Notes under the pieces: generated by a model
Told to the model about the DNA's origin: nothing
Databases searched by the model: none
Seen by the model: the letters and a program-made list of their open reading frames with translations, nothing else
In this document: positions 46,801 through 59,301 of the stretch, in pieces
Layout of the letters: each line of letters begins with the position of its first letter
Numbering within the stretch: position 1 is the stretch's first letter
Assembly: GCF_033439725.1 (NCBI RefSeq)
Contig: NW_026944388.1
Location: 2,232,001 to 2,296,000 of the forward strand
Origin: Neurospora tetraspora
Lineage: Eukaryota > Ascomycota > Sordariomycetes > Sordariales > Sordariaceae
DNA: 64,000 nucleotides
Reading direction: 5' to 3'
Program-made: the position numbers and the translations under genes

Positions 46801-49591
46801 ACCGGAGCAGCAGTTTGAACAGCCAACTCGCTGGCTCAATGTCTGGCACTCACAATATCAAACGAGCAGCAACCACAATGGACGAGAACCTTTTTCCTTT
46901 CTCCATTCTCCAAGGCCACACATGAACCAGAGACTATTCCCCAATATCACGATCCACAATGGAAGGATCAAGCTGTCAGGGCGGAAGTTGCCAGTAGCGT
47001 GCCCGCTTGTTTGGTGGGCCCTCTCAGGTGACCATGGAAAATTTTGAGGGTATTGGGGCCTTGGCAAGGCGAGGGACTTCAACAGACATGAACGTGGCTC
47101 CGCTAGCTCCGCTACCGATCCGCAATATGCCCCTCAAGGTCGGGGCGCCAATGATGCATGAAACCTGCAATACCACACCTCCCACCCTTTGTTCCCCTCC
47201 CACCGCCCGCTGTGGAGAGACCGATCTCGCTGACAGCTTTTGACAACTTGACAACCTCAGTCCAAAGGTTTTGGCAACCTCCTCAAAATGCGAGTTACTT
47301 TTGTTCAGACGGACGTCATTGTCTGCAGACTTTGGGAACACAAGCCAGGTGTAAGCTGCGATTTCATGGCAGCTTGAAGCTCACTGCCGTATTGAGCTGC
47401 CTGTTGGTGAGAGACACCACCTCATCCATAATACGTGTCTCTATACCCCTCTTGGAGGAAAAGAAAAAAATTGTACGGCTTTCAACGGCCTGAGATGCGT
47501 CATCGGAATGTGGCCAAGAATTTGTTCCAGAAGCGAGAACTCTTCGACACCAAAGACTCGATCGATTCTGCTTCACACATCCGAACCATAAGAACATTGC
47601 AGAGGCGAGTAGTCCTAGAGTCCTACACGCCACGACCCAAGGCCAGATCTGCCTTCGACAGTTGCTCCATCGTTTGAGGTGACGAAGGAGGCTCATAAGA
47701 ATGCAACCAACAATGGGTAGTAAGGACTTAGAAACGAACAGCAACCCATAGCCCAGTTGCGAGCCGGAACCTGTAGGCATTGCCATTTCAAGTTGGCTCG
47801 GATGTTTGCGTGGTTTGCTCCGGCGAACATCGCACTAACAACGTGTTCCTGAGACGGTTCATGCGACCTGTCACGGTACCTGGTCTATGATTTCTCTGTG
47901 CCAAATCATCTTAACACTCTTAGACAAACCATCATTGGGAGTAGAGACAGCCTGATCTCCGTACGCAAAGTTCCGAGATCTAACAACGAAACCTGCCCAG
48001 CCTTATCGGCATTCCTGTAGCAAAACAGACCAAAGCTGCTGGTATGTAACGACAAGCAGCCATCGAGGTACACGGTAGCTGGAGACGAGCACAACGGAAG
48101 ACAGAGAGCCAGCCGGCCGGCCGGCCAAGCCTACGCAACTCGAATCGTCTGATGGTGCGGGTGCTGCAGAAAGACTTCCCAAAGCGGTATCGGAATTCCA
48201 CTTTACAACACGACAGGCACCATTGGCTCCAGACGAACTCGTCCGCCAGATGCCACTGTGGGGAGCGGGCTGGCAGCCAAGCAAAATCCGTCGATGTGGA
48301 AAACACGAGGAACCAGGACGAACGGGAAAGGCTTGCTGAGGGCCGCGGGGTCCAGGTACGGTAGCCACTACGGAACATAGCCGTACCCAGAGAGAAGCCG
48401 TTGCTGATGTTTCGAACTTTCGTCTGGGGAAGCCTGCAACGTGGAAGAATGCGTTCGGAGGCTGGGGGTGGAACGGGGCGTCAACGTCGGTCGTCCAGGG
48501 AGTCGATGGAGCCATATGGTTTCCGGGCTAGTGTCGTCAGGGGCAATGGTGGCCATCTGTGCCATCCAACAGAACGGGCGCAGGTGACCCATTTTGGTCC
48601 CAGGAAGAGCTGGAAGGCGGTCCTGTGTTGTCTCGGGGGTAGGAAGACACTGGATATTTGTCTTTGGCCAGACTCACCAGACCACAAACTCAAGCTGCCG
48701 GCGGGGCTCCCTTCCTCCAGTCTTTTTTTCGCGAGTGACAAGCTCGAGGGACAAGCCAAACAAGGCCTAGTGTAGCGGCGGTATGCGGGCCATTGAGGTA
48801 GGTTAGGGTATGACCCCCGGGGCCCTGTGGACGACATCCAGTGAGGATCCAGCGGGAATCCAGTGGACATGGGCGGAGGCTTGCGGACCCTCCACCCACC
48901 ACCAGGGGGATTAACATTACATAAAACCCTCCCATTCTTCTCTTTTTCTTTACACATGCGCAACCTGTCATCGACCTTCAGCTTATCTCTGGCCCTCCAA
49001 AAAAACCGTCTTCAAGTCGAGCCTTGACACACGGAATCCGGGGGAACGCGGGACTGTTTTGATTTTCCAACCCCCTTTTTCCGTACAGACGCTCTCTGCC
49101 TTACCTTATCGCCGGTCCCAGACTGTCGGATCCTACCCCCATTCCCCAGATTTCAGATTCGACATTACGCACTGATTGGCGCCATCATCCCTGGTTCCCG
49201 AAGCTGTCCCTGGACCAGTCCATCTTGTTCGGAGAATTTTAGCAGGAGGGGACTTGTGAGAGAGAGGAGAAACCGAGACCTGGGCGTGTCTTGCCATCCC
49301 ATATCGAAAACCCATTCGCTGTCGGGCGAGGAGTGCCGTGGTGCAGCACACGTTGGCACTCAACCCGCATTAGGTTCTTCCCCGAATCTGCTGCTCCTGG
49401 GCAGGCCCCGCATCAACAAAGACACACCACTACCGAACCCCCCTGCCGAGCCCTCTACTACGGAGTACCTTGCACAAGAGTCACAGTCACAGACGCTCAC
49501 ACGCACACGCACACACATCATACACTCTCACTGGCAGAACACACAACGTCTGCCAGTGCAACTATTCTGTACAATCAGGGAAGGAAAGGAC
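43824..49591. promoter_or_regulatory. 5.8-kb gene-poor region upstream of the bZIP gene
   Basis: The first few hundred bases hold the promoter of the basic-protein gene (minus). The rest ends at the bZIP start and has many overlapping short open frames on both strands, none with consistent codon usage or recognisable domain. The last 130 bp before the bZIP ATG contain CA-rich repeats (49485-49520). Long leaders and large upstream regions with short open frames are common for fungal regulators, so much of this may be leader or enhancer of the bZIP gene. A GCCGGCCGGCCGGCC palindromic run lies at about 48111-48126. Confidence 0.5.
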
Positions 49592-51126
49592 ATGGCAGAC
49601 AAGATGTCTATCGATAAGCACGATCCCACCAAAGACGATAGCGAAGACTCGCAAATGGAGTCCAGCCCCGAGAGAGAGAGAGAGGGAGAGGCACCTGCTG
49701 GTGAGGCCAATCGTCAAAATACAGGTGCCACAACAACAACCGCCGCTCCCCAGGAAAACCAACAGCCCAAGCGCAAAGGCGGTCGCAAGCCGGTAAGATC
49801 TTGACTTTATTTATTTTTCTTGCGGACGTAAATAGTGGTGAATAATTTCCTAACATGTGTATAGATCTATGCCACCTCCGAGGAACGGAAGCAGAGGAAC
49901 CGTCAGGCTCAAGCTGCATTCCGTGAGCGCAGGACTGAGTACATCAAGCAGCTTGAAGATGCTATCCGCACCCACGAGCAGAACCTTGCCAATCTGCAAG
50001 CTGCCCACCGACATGCCGCTGACGAATGTCTGATGCTTCGTTACAAGAATTCGCTTTTGGAGCGCATCCTCCTTGAGAAAGGTACTTTTGTCTACGACTT
50101 TCCCATGTTCGCGTTTTTGTTTACACCCCTTTTTGGGGGACCCGCATCACCAGTCTTGCTTTGCTAACTCTAGTTTCTCTCCTTCTCAGGCATTGATGTT
50201 CAAGCAGAGCTCCATGCCAAGACGGGCAGTCCAAATCTCGGACCTACTCATATGCCCCAGAACTTGGTACAGCAGCCGCCGATTCAGCGGGCTCTCCTGA
50301 ACAGACATGCCCGTAGATCGCAGTCGAGCATCGCCCCTAAACTCGAGCCCGGAATCACCATCTCTCCCCTGCCACCTCCGGTTCATTCTCACGCATCAGC
50401 TCTATCGCCCAAGAGTCGGCCAACACCATCATCGCATTCGGCCTCGCCATCAACGACAGCAACCTTTGGTTCTCATAGCGGCGCATCACCGGCCACTTCC
50501 GACGGCATGATTCCCCCGATCCGACCGCATCTTCCACCCGCCTCGGCATTGAAGATTCACCCGCCGTCGCAACTGGGCAACGGAGTGCCCGGCCTAGCTC
50601 AGCAACAACGACACATGCAGATGCCCGGACTTCAGCAAGGACAGAACCACATGAGGAATAGCATTGGCGGAAACACGACTTCGTTTTACCCCACGCCTTC
50701 CTTCCAGAATCATATTGAACAACTCGGCAAGCTGACCCGTTTTCTTTTCTTCCTTCCCCTTTCCCCATCTAATAGAACTTTGTCGTCCTAGGCTCATTCC
50801 GTAATTCAGAACAGGAGTACGACGCCGCAGCCGACATGATGGACGACCCCGGCGAGACCCCCGATACTCCAAGCGGACCCGGCCCCTACCCCGGCCAAGC
50901 ATACGGCGGCGACCCCCAGGCGATGTCACTTTCGTCCCCTGTCACCACCGGTCCTCAAGGAAACCAGCAGTCACCGATCGAAAACGGCTCCCATCAACAG
51001 CATCCTGCGTACCCGCCAATGGCCCAGCTTCTCGACCACCAATACGACTTTGGCGATCCTTTCGGTTTGAGTGCCAGCATGGCCTTTCCGACACAGTTCT
51101 CGTTCGACACCAGCAACATGCGGTAA
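49592..51126 (+). CDS. Yap/Pap1-type bZIP transcription factor
   Basis: Exons 49592-49792, 49865-50081, 50190-50726 and 50792-51126 give 429 residues. The basic region (residues 75-90) carries N79RQAQAAFR87, the N-R-x-A-Q-x-A-F-R signature of the fungal Yap/Pap1 class, followed by a leucine zipper (from L97, heptads through ILLEK). KRKGGRKP just before it is a probable nuclear localisation signal split by intron 1. The long C-terminus is Pro/Ser/Gln-rich, ending with a hydrophobic-acidic stretch with LLDHQYDFGDPFG that may be an activation segment. There is no cysteine-rich nuclear export domain like that of Yap1, so regulation by oxidation is not indicated. The third intron (50727-50791) has a GC donor (GCAAGC) and needs the CTAG acceptor at 50790-50791; another acceptor 18 nt later (TTCAG) is also in frame. 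Targets are unknown. Confidence 0.93.
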
Positions 51127-52095
51127 AAGAGACGGATAGAAAGGAGGATATTGGTATGGTTTAGGGAGGGATCGCGGGGTGTCATGGGTTTCACCGTGAC
51201 TCGATTCGACACACATCTGTTTGGATTTCGACATTTTGGAAGGACCGACAAACCGGCACAACAAGCACAACTTAGCCGGATCAGCAATTGCACAGCAATG
51301 GAGAAAGGAGGTTTACAAAAATTTGGTGGGCACTACGGCCGCTTCGGACGAACGACGACAACGCGAGAAGACACAACAACAACAAAAGTACGACCGGAAA
51401 AGTTAATGTTTTAAAAAGATACCCGTGAAGCATTTAGCACTGGGTAAAATTCACAATCAGCGGGTTTTGTCTTTTTTATGGGAGAGAGAAACCCGTCTCC
51501 CCACTCTTCTGTTCTCTCTTTTGGATAATTTTTCGAGGTTTTGTTTGTGAATGGCAACTGGCTTTTGGTGATGTCAGGATGTTTTGATATCTTGTCTTCG
51601 TCTACTTTCACTGTATCTCTACCAGAAAACGAAAATGTTCTTGAAAATAGGATGATTTGATTCGTATCACAGAAGGAAAAAGGAGTTTTCGCAATTTCGA
51701 CAAAAAGCATGGTGTCTGGTTTGGGCGTTTGATATTTCTAACCGTCAGTTTCTGTTGGGCTACCGGCAATTTGGATGGAAAATGGGGGAACGGCGGAGCA
51801 TGACACTCAACTTGTCATCACGATGACGATATACGGAACTTTAAAAACGAACAAGGTGCGGAGGAAATACCACGAGACAGTCGAGGCAACGGCAGATGAT
51901 GACAACCGGGCCATGGGGAGCAGGAAGTGTTGTTTACATTACCCCGAGTCCCGTCTACCTGATGTAAATAGCCATACCAGCCAGCGTCACCTACTACTGC
52001 ACAACAACCACCAAGAAATAACAACAAAAGTCAACAAACAAACATATTGAACTCGCATATCTATAGAGTCATTAACACCACATCACATCAAATGA

Positions 52096-52443
52096 TTGGC
52101 CTCACAAATTTACCTAACCCGCAAGACCGCAGCCAGCAACGGCGGCGGAGACGCGTACGTAACGGGCCAAGACTCTTCTTTCCTGACCGGCTTTGTCATC
52201 GGAGCGTGCACGCTCCACATCCAACTCCTCCCCAAGCTACGGGCCGGTACTCCGTGTGCAGATAAACGGACCGGTACCGGTCGAGAAGAAACCCGAAACG
52301 ACACATGGCATGGATTGACGAACGGACAGCTGCTAGCGGTTGGTGGTAAAACAGAAAATGGAGAATGGGTTGATAACGGCCAAGCGGCTTGGCGATCAAT
52401 GAATCTAGATCCAGTCTTTGTACAGTCTTGTCTGGCGATCTAA
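52096..52443 (+). CDS. Possible small protein or 3' exon, no ATG at its start
   Basis: The frame is open for 115 codons. The first 50 or so codons are strongly biased to C or G at the third base, unlike the surrounding DNA, and encode TGQDSSFLTGFVIGACTLHI followed by QLLPKLR, a plausible hydrophobic helix. The frame begins after a TGA and lacks an ATG, so a start exon upstream joined by an intron would be needed; I could not fix one. The codon bias fades after about 52260. It may be chance. Confidence 0.25.
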   Translation: MASQIYLTRKTAASNGGGDAYVTGQDSSFLTGFVIGACTLHIQLLPKLRAGTPCADKRTGTGREETRNDTWHGLTNGQLLAVGGKTENGEWVDNGQAAWRSMNLDPVFVQSCLAI

Positions 52444-52740
52444 ATGTTCATGGGATGGGTAAAAAAGAGATAAATTCTGTGGTTCCCTGTGGTGTGGTGG
52501 ACTTGGAAGTTGACAAGTTGATACCGCCTTTTGAGGTCTGGTGGATTATATTAACAATACGGCGTTATTTGATTATTTTGTACTCGGCCTTTACTTAACT
52601 ATGATGGTTAATAGGGATTGTATTAGCAATAAATGCGCCCTTCACGATTGAAGGTTTCCGAACTTTCTGAGGTGTTCGTCTTCCACATTTTTGCATGTTT
52701 GTCTTTTTGTTTCTTGTCCCCTACGCTTTTCCCACTCCAG

Positions 52741-52760
52741 CCCCCCCCCCCCCCCCCCCC
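52741..52760 (+). repeat. C20 homopolymer
   Basis: Twenty consecutive C in noncoding DNA, a probable length-variable tract. Confidence 0.95.
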
Positions 52761-54169
52761 GGCACTCCGTTTCACCAAGCCCAAAGCAGCAACGAAGTCC
52801 CCTTCTCGAAAAGTCAGGGAAGCCTCGTCCGGCAATAAAGCCGGCTACTAGGCCTTTCATCACAAAGTCCCACCTCACGCGCAAAAAGAAGATCTCGCCT
52901 AAAATAGCGGACCCCTTCCCTCTCCCGGTTGTTATCACCGAAACCTACAGGGCTGCGATAACCGTTTTTCTTCCTGCTGGATCCATACCGTGTTTGTTTT
53001 TGTTTTTGCGTCAGCTGGAGCCCGCAAAAATTCCTTTTTTCTTGCAGACATGGGACCCGGACCGGGCGAAGTGGAGATCAACAAAGCGAGGTCCGGGTCC
53101 GGTTGATTTGTGGAGACTGGCGGCGCCCCGGTGGACCGGGGGTCGGGGCTGAGGACGGAGACGGACGGGAACGGGGGCTGGAGAACGGGGAACGGTGGGG
53201 GGCGCCCGCCGAGGCTGCGAGGGGTCAAGGAGGAGATGGGAGGAGCTGAGGAATGCTGAGTTGGCTGCCAAGGTTGGATAGAGGGGTGAGTACTGTAAAC
53301 AAGATGGAGGATGGAGGATGGATGACATGTGATCATTGTGATGTGAGGTTGGCAGCAGTGGATGAGAGCCGCCAAGTGAATGAATAGATTGGGAGTTGGG
53401 GGTTGGAAAAGTAAACAAATGTGAACGAGCGATGTTGTAGGTGCCTGGTGACTGAGTGTATTCAATACCTCGTCGGCGATGTATAGGCATGAAAAGATCT
53501 CAAGGCGAACAGAAGTGAATCCGAATGTCACGAGAATGTTCGAAGAGAACATACAGACCCTCCAAATATCTTTCCAGAGTTTGGAAAGCAAACCATAATG
53601 GCCTTGCTCAGTTTCATGTCATAATTCAGCAACCAAAGCTGGAGAAAGACTAGCTTGGGCTTTTAGCTATATTAAACGTAGCGTTACGAATTCTTTTTCA
53701 CTTTGACTTGACTCTGGATCTTTTTCCCCTCACGCCATCGATGAATTCCTTTCACGGTTGAAGGTTATGTTTAAGGGTAGAGGGAGTTAGAGGTAGTGAT
53801 ATGTGTTCAAAAGTGAGGAGGAGTCGGGAGTTATTTCCTGTGCAATACCTAGATATTGTGGTCATGATGAAGACAACCATGTGATACTTCTGGGAACAGT
53901 CGATGGCATAACACGATCAAACACACGCAGTTAGGAAAGAAAGGCATTTGGGACCGGTACCCATTGAGTCTAGCGGTGATCGGTTTATCATGATTGTCAA
54001 CTAGCCTTTTTGTGATGAAGCTTCGAAACTTCTTTTGGGGTGGGTGCCCCATAGACTACTTCGTGTAGAATAGCTGTTTTCAGGACGTCTTCCAGTTCTC
54101 CTCAGACCCGAAGTTTCATCATTTTGCCTTCTGGCAACTTCTAGAGAGTGTCTGGGCCTAGGACTAGCA

Positions 54170-54974
54170 TTATGGCATGTTGGTGTTACTTGGAAAGAAT
54201 ACCTTCAGGTCTTCAGTGAAGCAGCCAAGTTGGCGTTGTTGGTTCTGGGTTGATATTGAGACACAACGTTGTATCTCAACATGCTGTAAGGCTGGATATA
54301 GTCCTACACAGTTGTCCCCCTTATGACAAACAGTATATTTCTGCTGATACCAAGTCCTTAACTCTGGAGATGATGGGTACGATGCTTCCACCCATGCCAT
54401 GTGCTGTAGCCCATAGGGTAAACAATGACACATAGATACTCCATTCAATATTAGCATACCCGTCTGCAAGAAGACCCTGCGCGAGAGTCCTGCGTGCAGC
54501 TCACTGCATAGTCTGGACTCAGCTGGCCAGCCATCTGTTGTGACCACCGGAAGAGAAGGAACTGTCCCCGGGGTAGGTACGGGAATGACTGGAGTCAAAT
54601 GAAGGATCCGCAGTGTTGTTTCCATTCCAGTGAAACCTCAGTTCCACATCGGAAAGCTGCCTGCCTGTGGAAGTGTGGATAGTGACTTCTGGTGGAGGTG
54701 CCGATGATAGCCGTGTGCAGAAGGAACGATCAGGCGACCACATAGCCGGTGGACTTCTGTCAGCCCAGCCATCGCGACGTATCGGCTTGCCCTTCAGCAC
54801 TTCTGCAACATGGACTGCTTCCAGAACATACGGGATGGGCCCGAATGGAGCTTTCTTGGATCCTCTCATTCTGGTTTGAGTACTTCCCTGTTCCTCCAGC
54901 CTGTCGAGTGTCGAGAGTAGAACCGCAGCGGGAACCCTTCCATGCATCCGCTTCGACAAGGTTCGGGTCGCCAT
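54170..54974 (-). CDS. Possible two-exon hypothetical protein
   Basis: Two overlapping open frames on the minus strand can be joined by a 46-nt intron (54535-54580, GTACCT donor, ACAACAG acceptor) into exons 54974-54581 and 54534-54170, giving 252 residues that start with ATG (MATRTLSKRMHGRVPAAVLL) and end at a stop. The phases fit. There is no recognisable domain and no clear branch site, so this could be chance. It would be the only gene in the 51.1-57.8 kb interval. Confidence 0.25.
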
Positions 54975-57795
54975 CCTGACCGTGCCGCTGAGGCGCCACT
55001 TGACACGCTGACCGGTGGTCGCACATATATGTCGAGCCTACCCTCAAGCATTCACCCATACTACCTCCTGCTATCTCTTTTCAGTATGCTTGGATTGGAG
55101 ATCATCTGGAAGACCGAAGCGTATTCGAAGGCGGACCAGATTTGGTTGAACTCAACTCAAACGCTGGCGAACATAATGCCGGGGAAGCCGAACGCAGGAT
55201 GAGTCACACCAATAATCTCGTGACCCAACTACAAACTGCCTTCTGCTGGACAACTCTCAAAGCAAGGGATAGGTCTCTAAAACCTCTACTGACCAGCTGA
55301 ATCATTCTTCTTCGTGGACTTTGTTTGTCTAGCTCCATGTAGAGCCGAGGGGTCTTAAGGCAAAATCTTCTTTGGAGTGTGATGAGAGCCCCCTTTCTAG
55401 GCAGTCTGGAACAAATCATGGACGAGTAGGCGGGCTCAGCTCGAAACTCTGGGCCTTGCGGAGATGTCGAGAGTGGGAGTGTCCTTCAAGCCCTCAGCAA
55501 TCAAGCACTTTTTTTTTTTGCTGCTTCGTAGAGCTTGTGGTCCTAATTGAAGTGTAATATCTTTGAGGTTGTAGCCGTAGTGCTTGTAGGCGCAAAGTGT
55601 CCTACTTCTGTGCTGTGTTGTCGAGACCTCCAGTTTTGCTGGCTTGAGCGGTTGGCAAGTGGCTTCCGTATGCATATTTGCCTGGTAATAGATATCTTGT
55701 CCGCCCGTGAACTAGCACTTGTATCAAGCAAGACCTGAGAGGTACATGTTAACGAGATGGGTTGATCGCAACTTCTACCGGCCGGGTGCTCTCCTATTGC
55801 CCAAGGCCTGAGCTGTGGCTTTCGCTCACAGAGATAATGTTCTGGCGTATTTGATACAGTTAACGGAAGTATAAAGTAAGAAATACTTTATAGCAGCCTT
55901 CTCGGACATCCCTCGCCAATATCCAAGAGTAGATATCGTATAATAAGGTGCATAACGTGGCTCAAATCTACACATAAATGATTGACAAACTCCTTAACAC
56001 GGAGTTCGTGAAAGTCATGGACATGGTGATGTCTGGTCAGGACGACTCCTACCGTCAACGACTCTTTGCATAGCCTTAGAGCTACACATCAGCTCAACTG
56101 AAGCAAATCCATCTCATGCCAAACTATGGTAACCAGGCTAGATGATGCTTCCTTTCCGGTACATGCGCTGACTTTCTTTTGCGACACCACGGACACCTTC
56201 TTAGTTGTTAAGAAACACGGAGACACACTTTTTTAAACCACACCTGTAAGTTGACTTCAAACAATATGCCATAACTAACATGAAAGACGCAATGTTATGT
56301 GGAAAGCAAGAGACGAGAAATACGGTGAAATCGCGAAAAGGAAGGTGATGAAGAGAGAAACAAATTGCAGAGCTCCGCAAAAAGCAAGGAAGTCGACTTG
56401 CATATTGATCATGATGAAATGGCTCTCCGTGACTTGTTATCTGTGCAATAACTGGATTCAGTTGATCGGGATATAAAATCCGTATCAACCTACAACCTCG
56501 TTGTTACCCCCAAATAAGTCCTCAGTTTAACTAACCTATGACAAAGAGACGATTGCTGATGACCATCTCTCGTTCTTCAGGCGAGGACACGGTCCTGAAT
56601 GTGGCAGAGGAGATATATTTTGCAGGTGTATGTCCATCTTCGTGTTAAAGGGCCACGAGAAGTACATAAGTGTGTTGAACAGGGAATCTTCAAGGATATA
56701 TCATCCACTGGCAACTGCTTCATCTGGCGAACGGGATTCGTCCTGATATAATTGTTGTTTGAGCTTGATCACCACAGCGTCAACTCTCTGCCATGACTGT
56801 TGTTTGCAAACCAACGGGTGAGTCCATCAAAAACCACACTTGTGAAAACGCAGGTAGAAATGCCGTGACTTTAAGGTGATGCAATTCAACAAACACGCAG
56901 AATCTGTACAACGTCCGACCCTGTCGTATATCATGGCATATGGAAGACTTTCCACAGATGTTTGGAAAGGAAGTAGAATAGAAGTACAAGTTGGGAGGTG
57001 AAAGATCCAGGCTGCATATCAAACTGCTCAAGTGGCCCGAGATGCCTCTCACCAATGTGGCCACGGTAAAGCACCTGTTGGGAAGTATCAAGCACAGCAA
57101 CCAAAGTAATCCCTCCCCGAGAGAGACATGACGGCCGATGTCTAGCAGCACGACGGTAATGCGTGCCTTCTTGACATGAAGTCCGTTGACAGGAACTCTG
57201 GGGTACATAAGGCAGGTCCGATCTCATAGAAGGCTGTCACATCGGCCGAATGCGGCAACTTGACATATAACACGGCAGCTGCCGTCCGGTGTTGGTGATG
57301 GAGCAACTGCTTCCAGTCGTTTGTTTACGTTGGTGACGATGATATCAAGCAAACACTGCCAAGACTTGCCGGATTGGTAACAGAGCTCAAGCTGCCAAAG
57401 TTACGGCGTGTACGGATCGATACGCACGTCACATTGGTAACAAAGGGCAGGCAGCGTGCAAAGTGGTAGCCCTAACCACCAATAACAGCGGCGCACTGAA
57501 ATTTCACCAAAAAGCCAAAACGTCAGCCAAAGTTGGAAGCGGGGAACTGCGGCAAGAGGGCCAGAGCAGGGCCGTGGAGGGGGATTTGGGTGCAGGCTGG
57601 CGGGGCACGAGCGTCCATGTGATCCGTGCCACTGCCAAAACTGGTCCGAGCTCCCTGTGGCCCGGGAGCGATTTGCCAAAATCTTTTACGACACCACGGC
57701 GAGAATCAGACGTCGTTGTCGCTGTGTCCGCCCCCTACCCAACCCCGTCTAGAAGAAGCGCATTGAGTCAGGCCAACGTCCTGTCAAGCGCAAAG

Positions 57796-59301
57796 ATGTC
57801 GGTCGCTTCCAAGGTGTGTTTATCTCCCTCCCCGTCAATCCCCGAAATGGCCGGTTTTACGGTCGCCCGAGAGCTGCGTGCTGTGCAGTGGATAAATGGA
57901 CCTTACACCTCGCCATGAAACGAAGCTGAGAGCTTCAATTTTGCCAATATTGGCTCTCCGCGACAATCCGGGGTCTTCAAGAGGAGGGAAGCTCGAGAAT
58001 GGGAATCCAGACGCACAGCGAGAACAGCCGGCCACCACGGCGGAAATCTAGAGCTCAAGACAGCAAGAAACTAACCGACTGCGATTTTTCTCCTACAGAA
58101 CCTGTTCGATCTGCTCGGTTGGTTACCCACTCTCCTGTGAAATACGCAGCCACGCGACGGCACCCACGAAATTGGCAGGACGAGGAGGAACATTGAAACC
58201 GCAATCCAAGGAACCACCAATACTGACGGATCGATTGTACTCATTCAGGCAACGACGTGGAGGATAACACCGCTCCCGCCGCCCCTGCTAAGATCGTCGA
58301 GAAGACCTCGACCCACACTACTAAGCGCAACACCGATGGCGTCGCTCCCACCAAGGCCCCCGCTCAGGGCTCTGGCCGTCGCCAGAACGTGACCTCCGGC
58401 AACGAGGCCGGTATGTTTACCATCCAGCATGCCAACCATTGCTACCATCTCAACTGACACTCGGCCCCAGCTTTCCGCGACCGCACCGCCGGCAGCGATC
58501 GCAACCGTGGCAAGCCCACTGAGGAGGGTGCTGCTCGTCCCCCCCGCGGCGGTGCTAATGCCCGCGTCCGCGGTGGTCGCGGTGGCCGTCGCCCCCCTCC
58601 CGGCGACGACCGCCACTCCAAGTCCATCCCCTCGTATGTTCCGGTCACGCATTTTCTAGCCACAGGCTCCTCCGTCCACTAACACCCTGTCTAGCGGCTC
58701 CGAGAAGCAGGCTGCCCTGTCCTGGGGCGCCACCGAGGGCCAGGCCGAGCTGAAGGATGAGCAGGCCGCCGAGGAGATCGCCAAGTCTGAGCAGAAGGAG
58801 GCCACCACCGAGGGTGAGGCCGCCGCTGAGCCTACCCCCGAGGAGGAAGAGGATAAGCACGTCTCCTACGCCGAGTACCTCGTCCAGCAGGCCGAGAAGA
58901 AGGCCGCTCTCGAGGCTGAGGCCGCCCTCAAGGTCCGCAAGGCCAACGAGGGTGTCGTTGAGAACAAGAAGTGGGCCAACGCCGTGCCCCTCAAGAAGGA
59001 TGAGACCGAGGAGTTCATTGCTGGCTCCGCCGGCAAGAAGCAGCGCGAGCGTGAGCGCAAGGTCAAGCAGGTCGTCGAGATCGACCAGCGTTTCGTCGAG
59101 CCCGAGCGTCCTGCTCGTGGTGGTGCCCGCGGCGGCCGCGGTGGTCCCCGTGGTGATGCCGGCCGTGGCCGTGGCGGTCCTCGTGGCGCTCCCCGTGGCG
59201 CTCCCCGTGGTGCTGCCCGTGGCGGTGCCCCCCGCTCCGAGAACAAGGCTGCTCCCATCAACCCCAACGATGAGTCTGCCTTCCCCAGCCTCGGCAACTA
59301 A
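57796..59301 (+). CDS. Stm1/HABP4-like ribosome-associated RGG protein
   Basis: Five exons (57796-57813, 58099-58117, 58249-58410, 58471-58633, 58695-59301) give 322 residues. The first two exons are only 18 and 19 nt; together with exon 3 they spell MSVASKNLFDLLGNDVED, the conserved start of fungal Stm1-type proteins. The HABP4/PAI-RBP1 core (KHVSYAEYLVQQAEKK) is followed by charged coiled segments and a C-terminal RGG box rich in GGPRGAPRG repeats, then DESAFPSLGN at the end. Stm1/Serbp1 proteins occupy the mRNA channel of idle ribosomes and aid their preservation and restart. Strongly C-ending codons agree with high expression. All introns close in frame. Confidence 0.92.

Larger units (their letters stand above)
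51127..57795. other. 6.7-kb gene-poor region between bZIP and Stm1/HABP4-like genes
   Basis: The left end holds the bZIP 3' end and the right end the promoter of the Stm1/HABP4-like gene. In between there are only two weak gene candidates, at 52096-52443 (plus) and 54170-54974 (minus), a C20 tract at 52741-52760, and AT-richer stretches (53.6-54.1 and 55.8-56.6 kb). I see no transposon signature such as terminal repeats or a transposase domain. Confidence 0.5.

Noticed and set aside
48109-48128. GCCGGCC repeat as a possible binding-site array
   Set aside because: A short simple repeat in GC-rich DNA; nothing else supports a regulatory role.
47980-48971. Overlapping minus-strand frames of 130-170 codons
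   Set aside because: Three frames are open over the same DNA because it is GC-rich; none shows a domain or consistent bias.
52935-53591. 218-codon open frame on the minus strand
   Set aside because: Its composition follows simple C/G-rich and repeated DNA; no domain or plausible splice partners.
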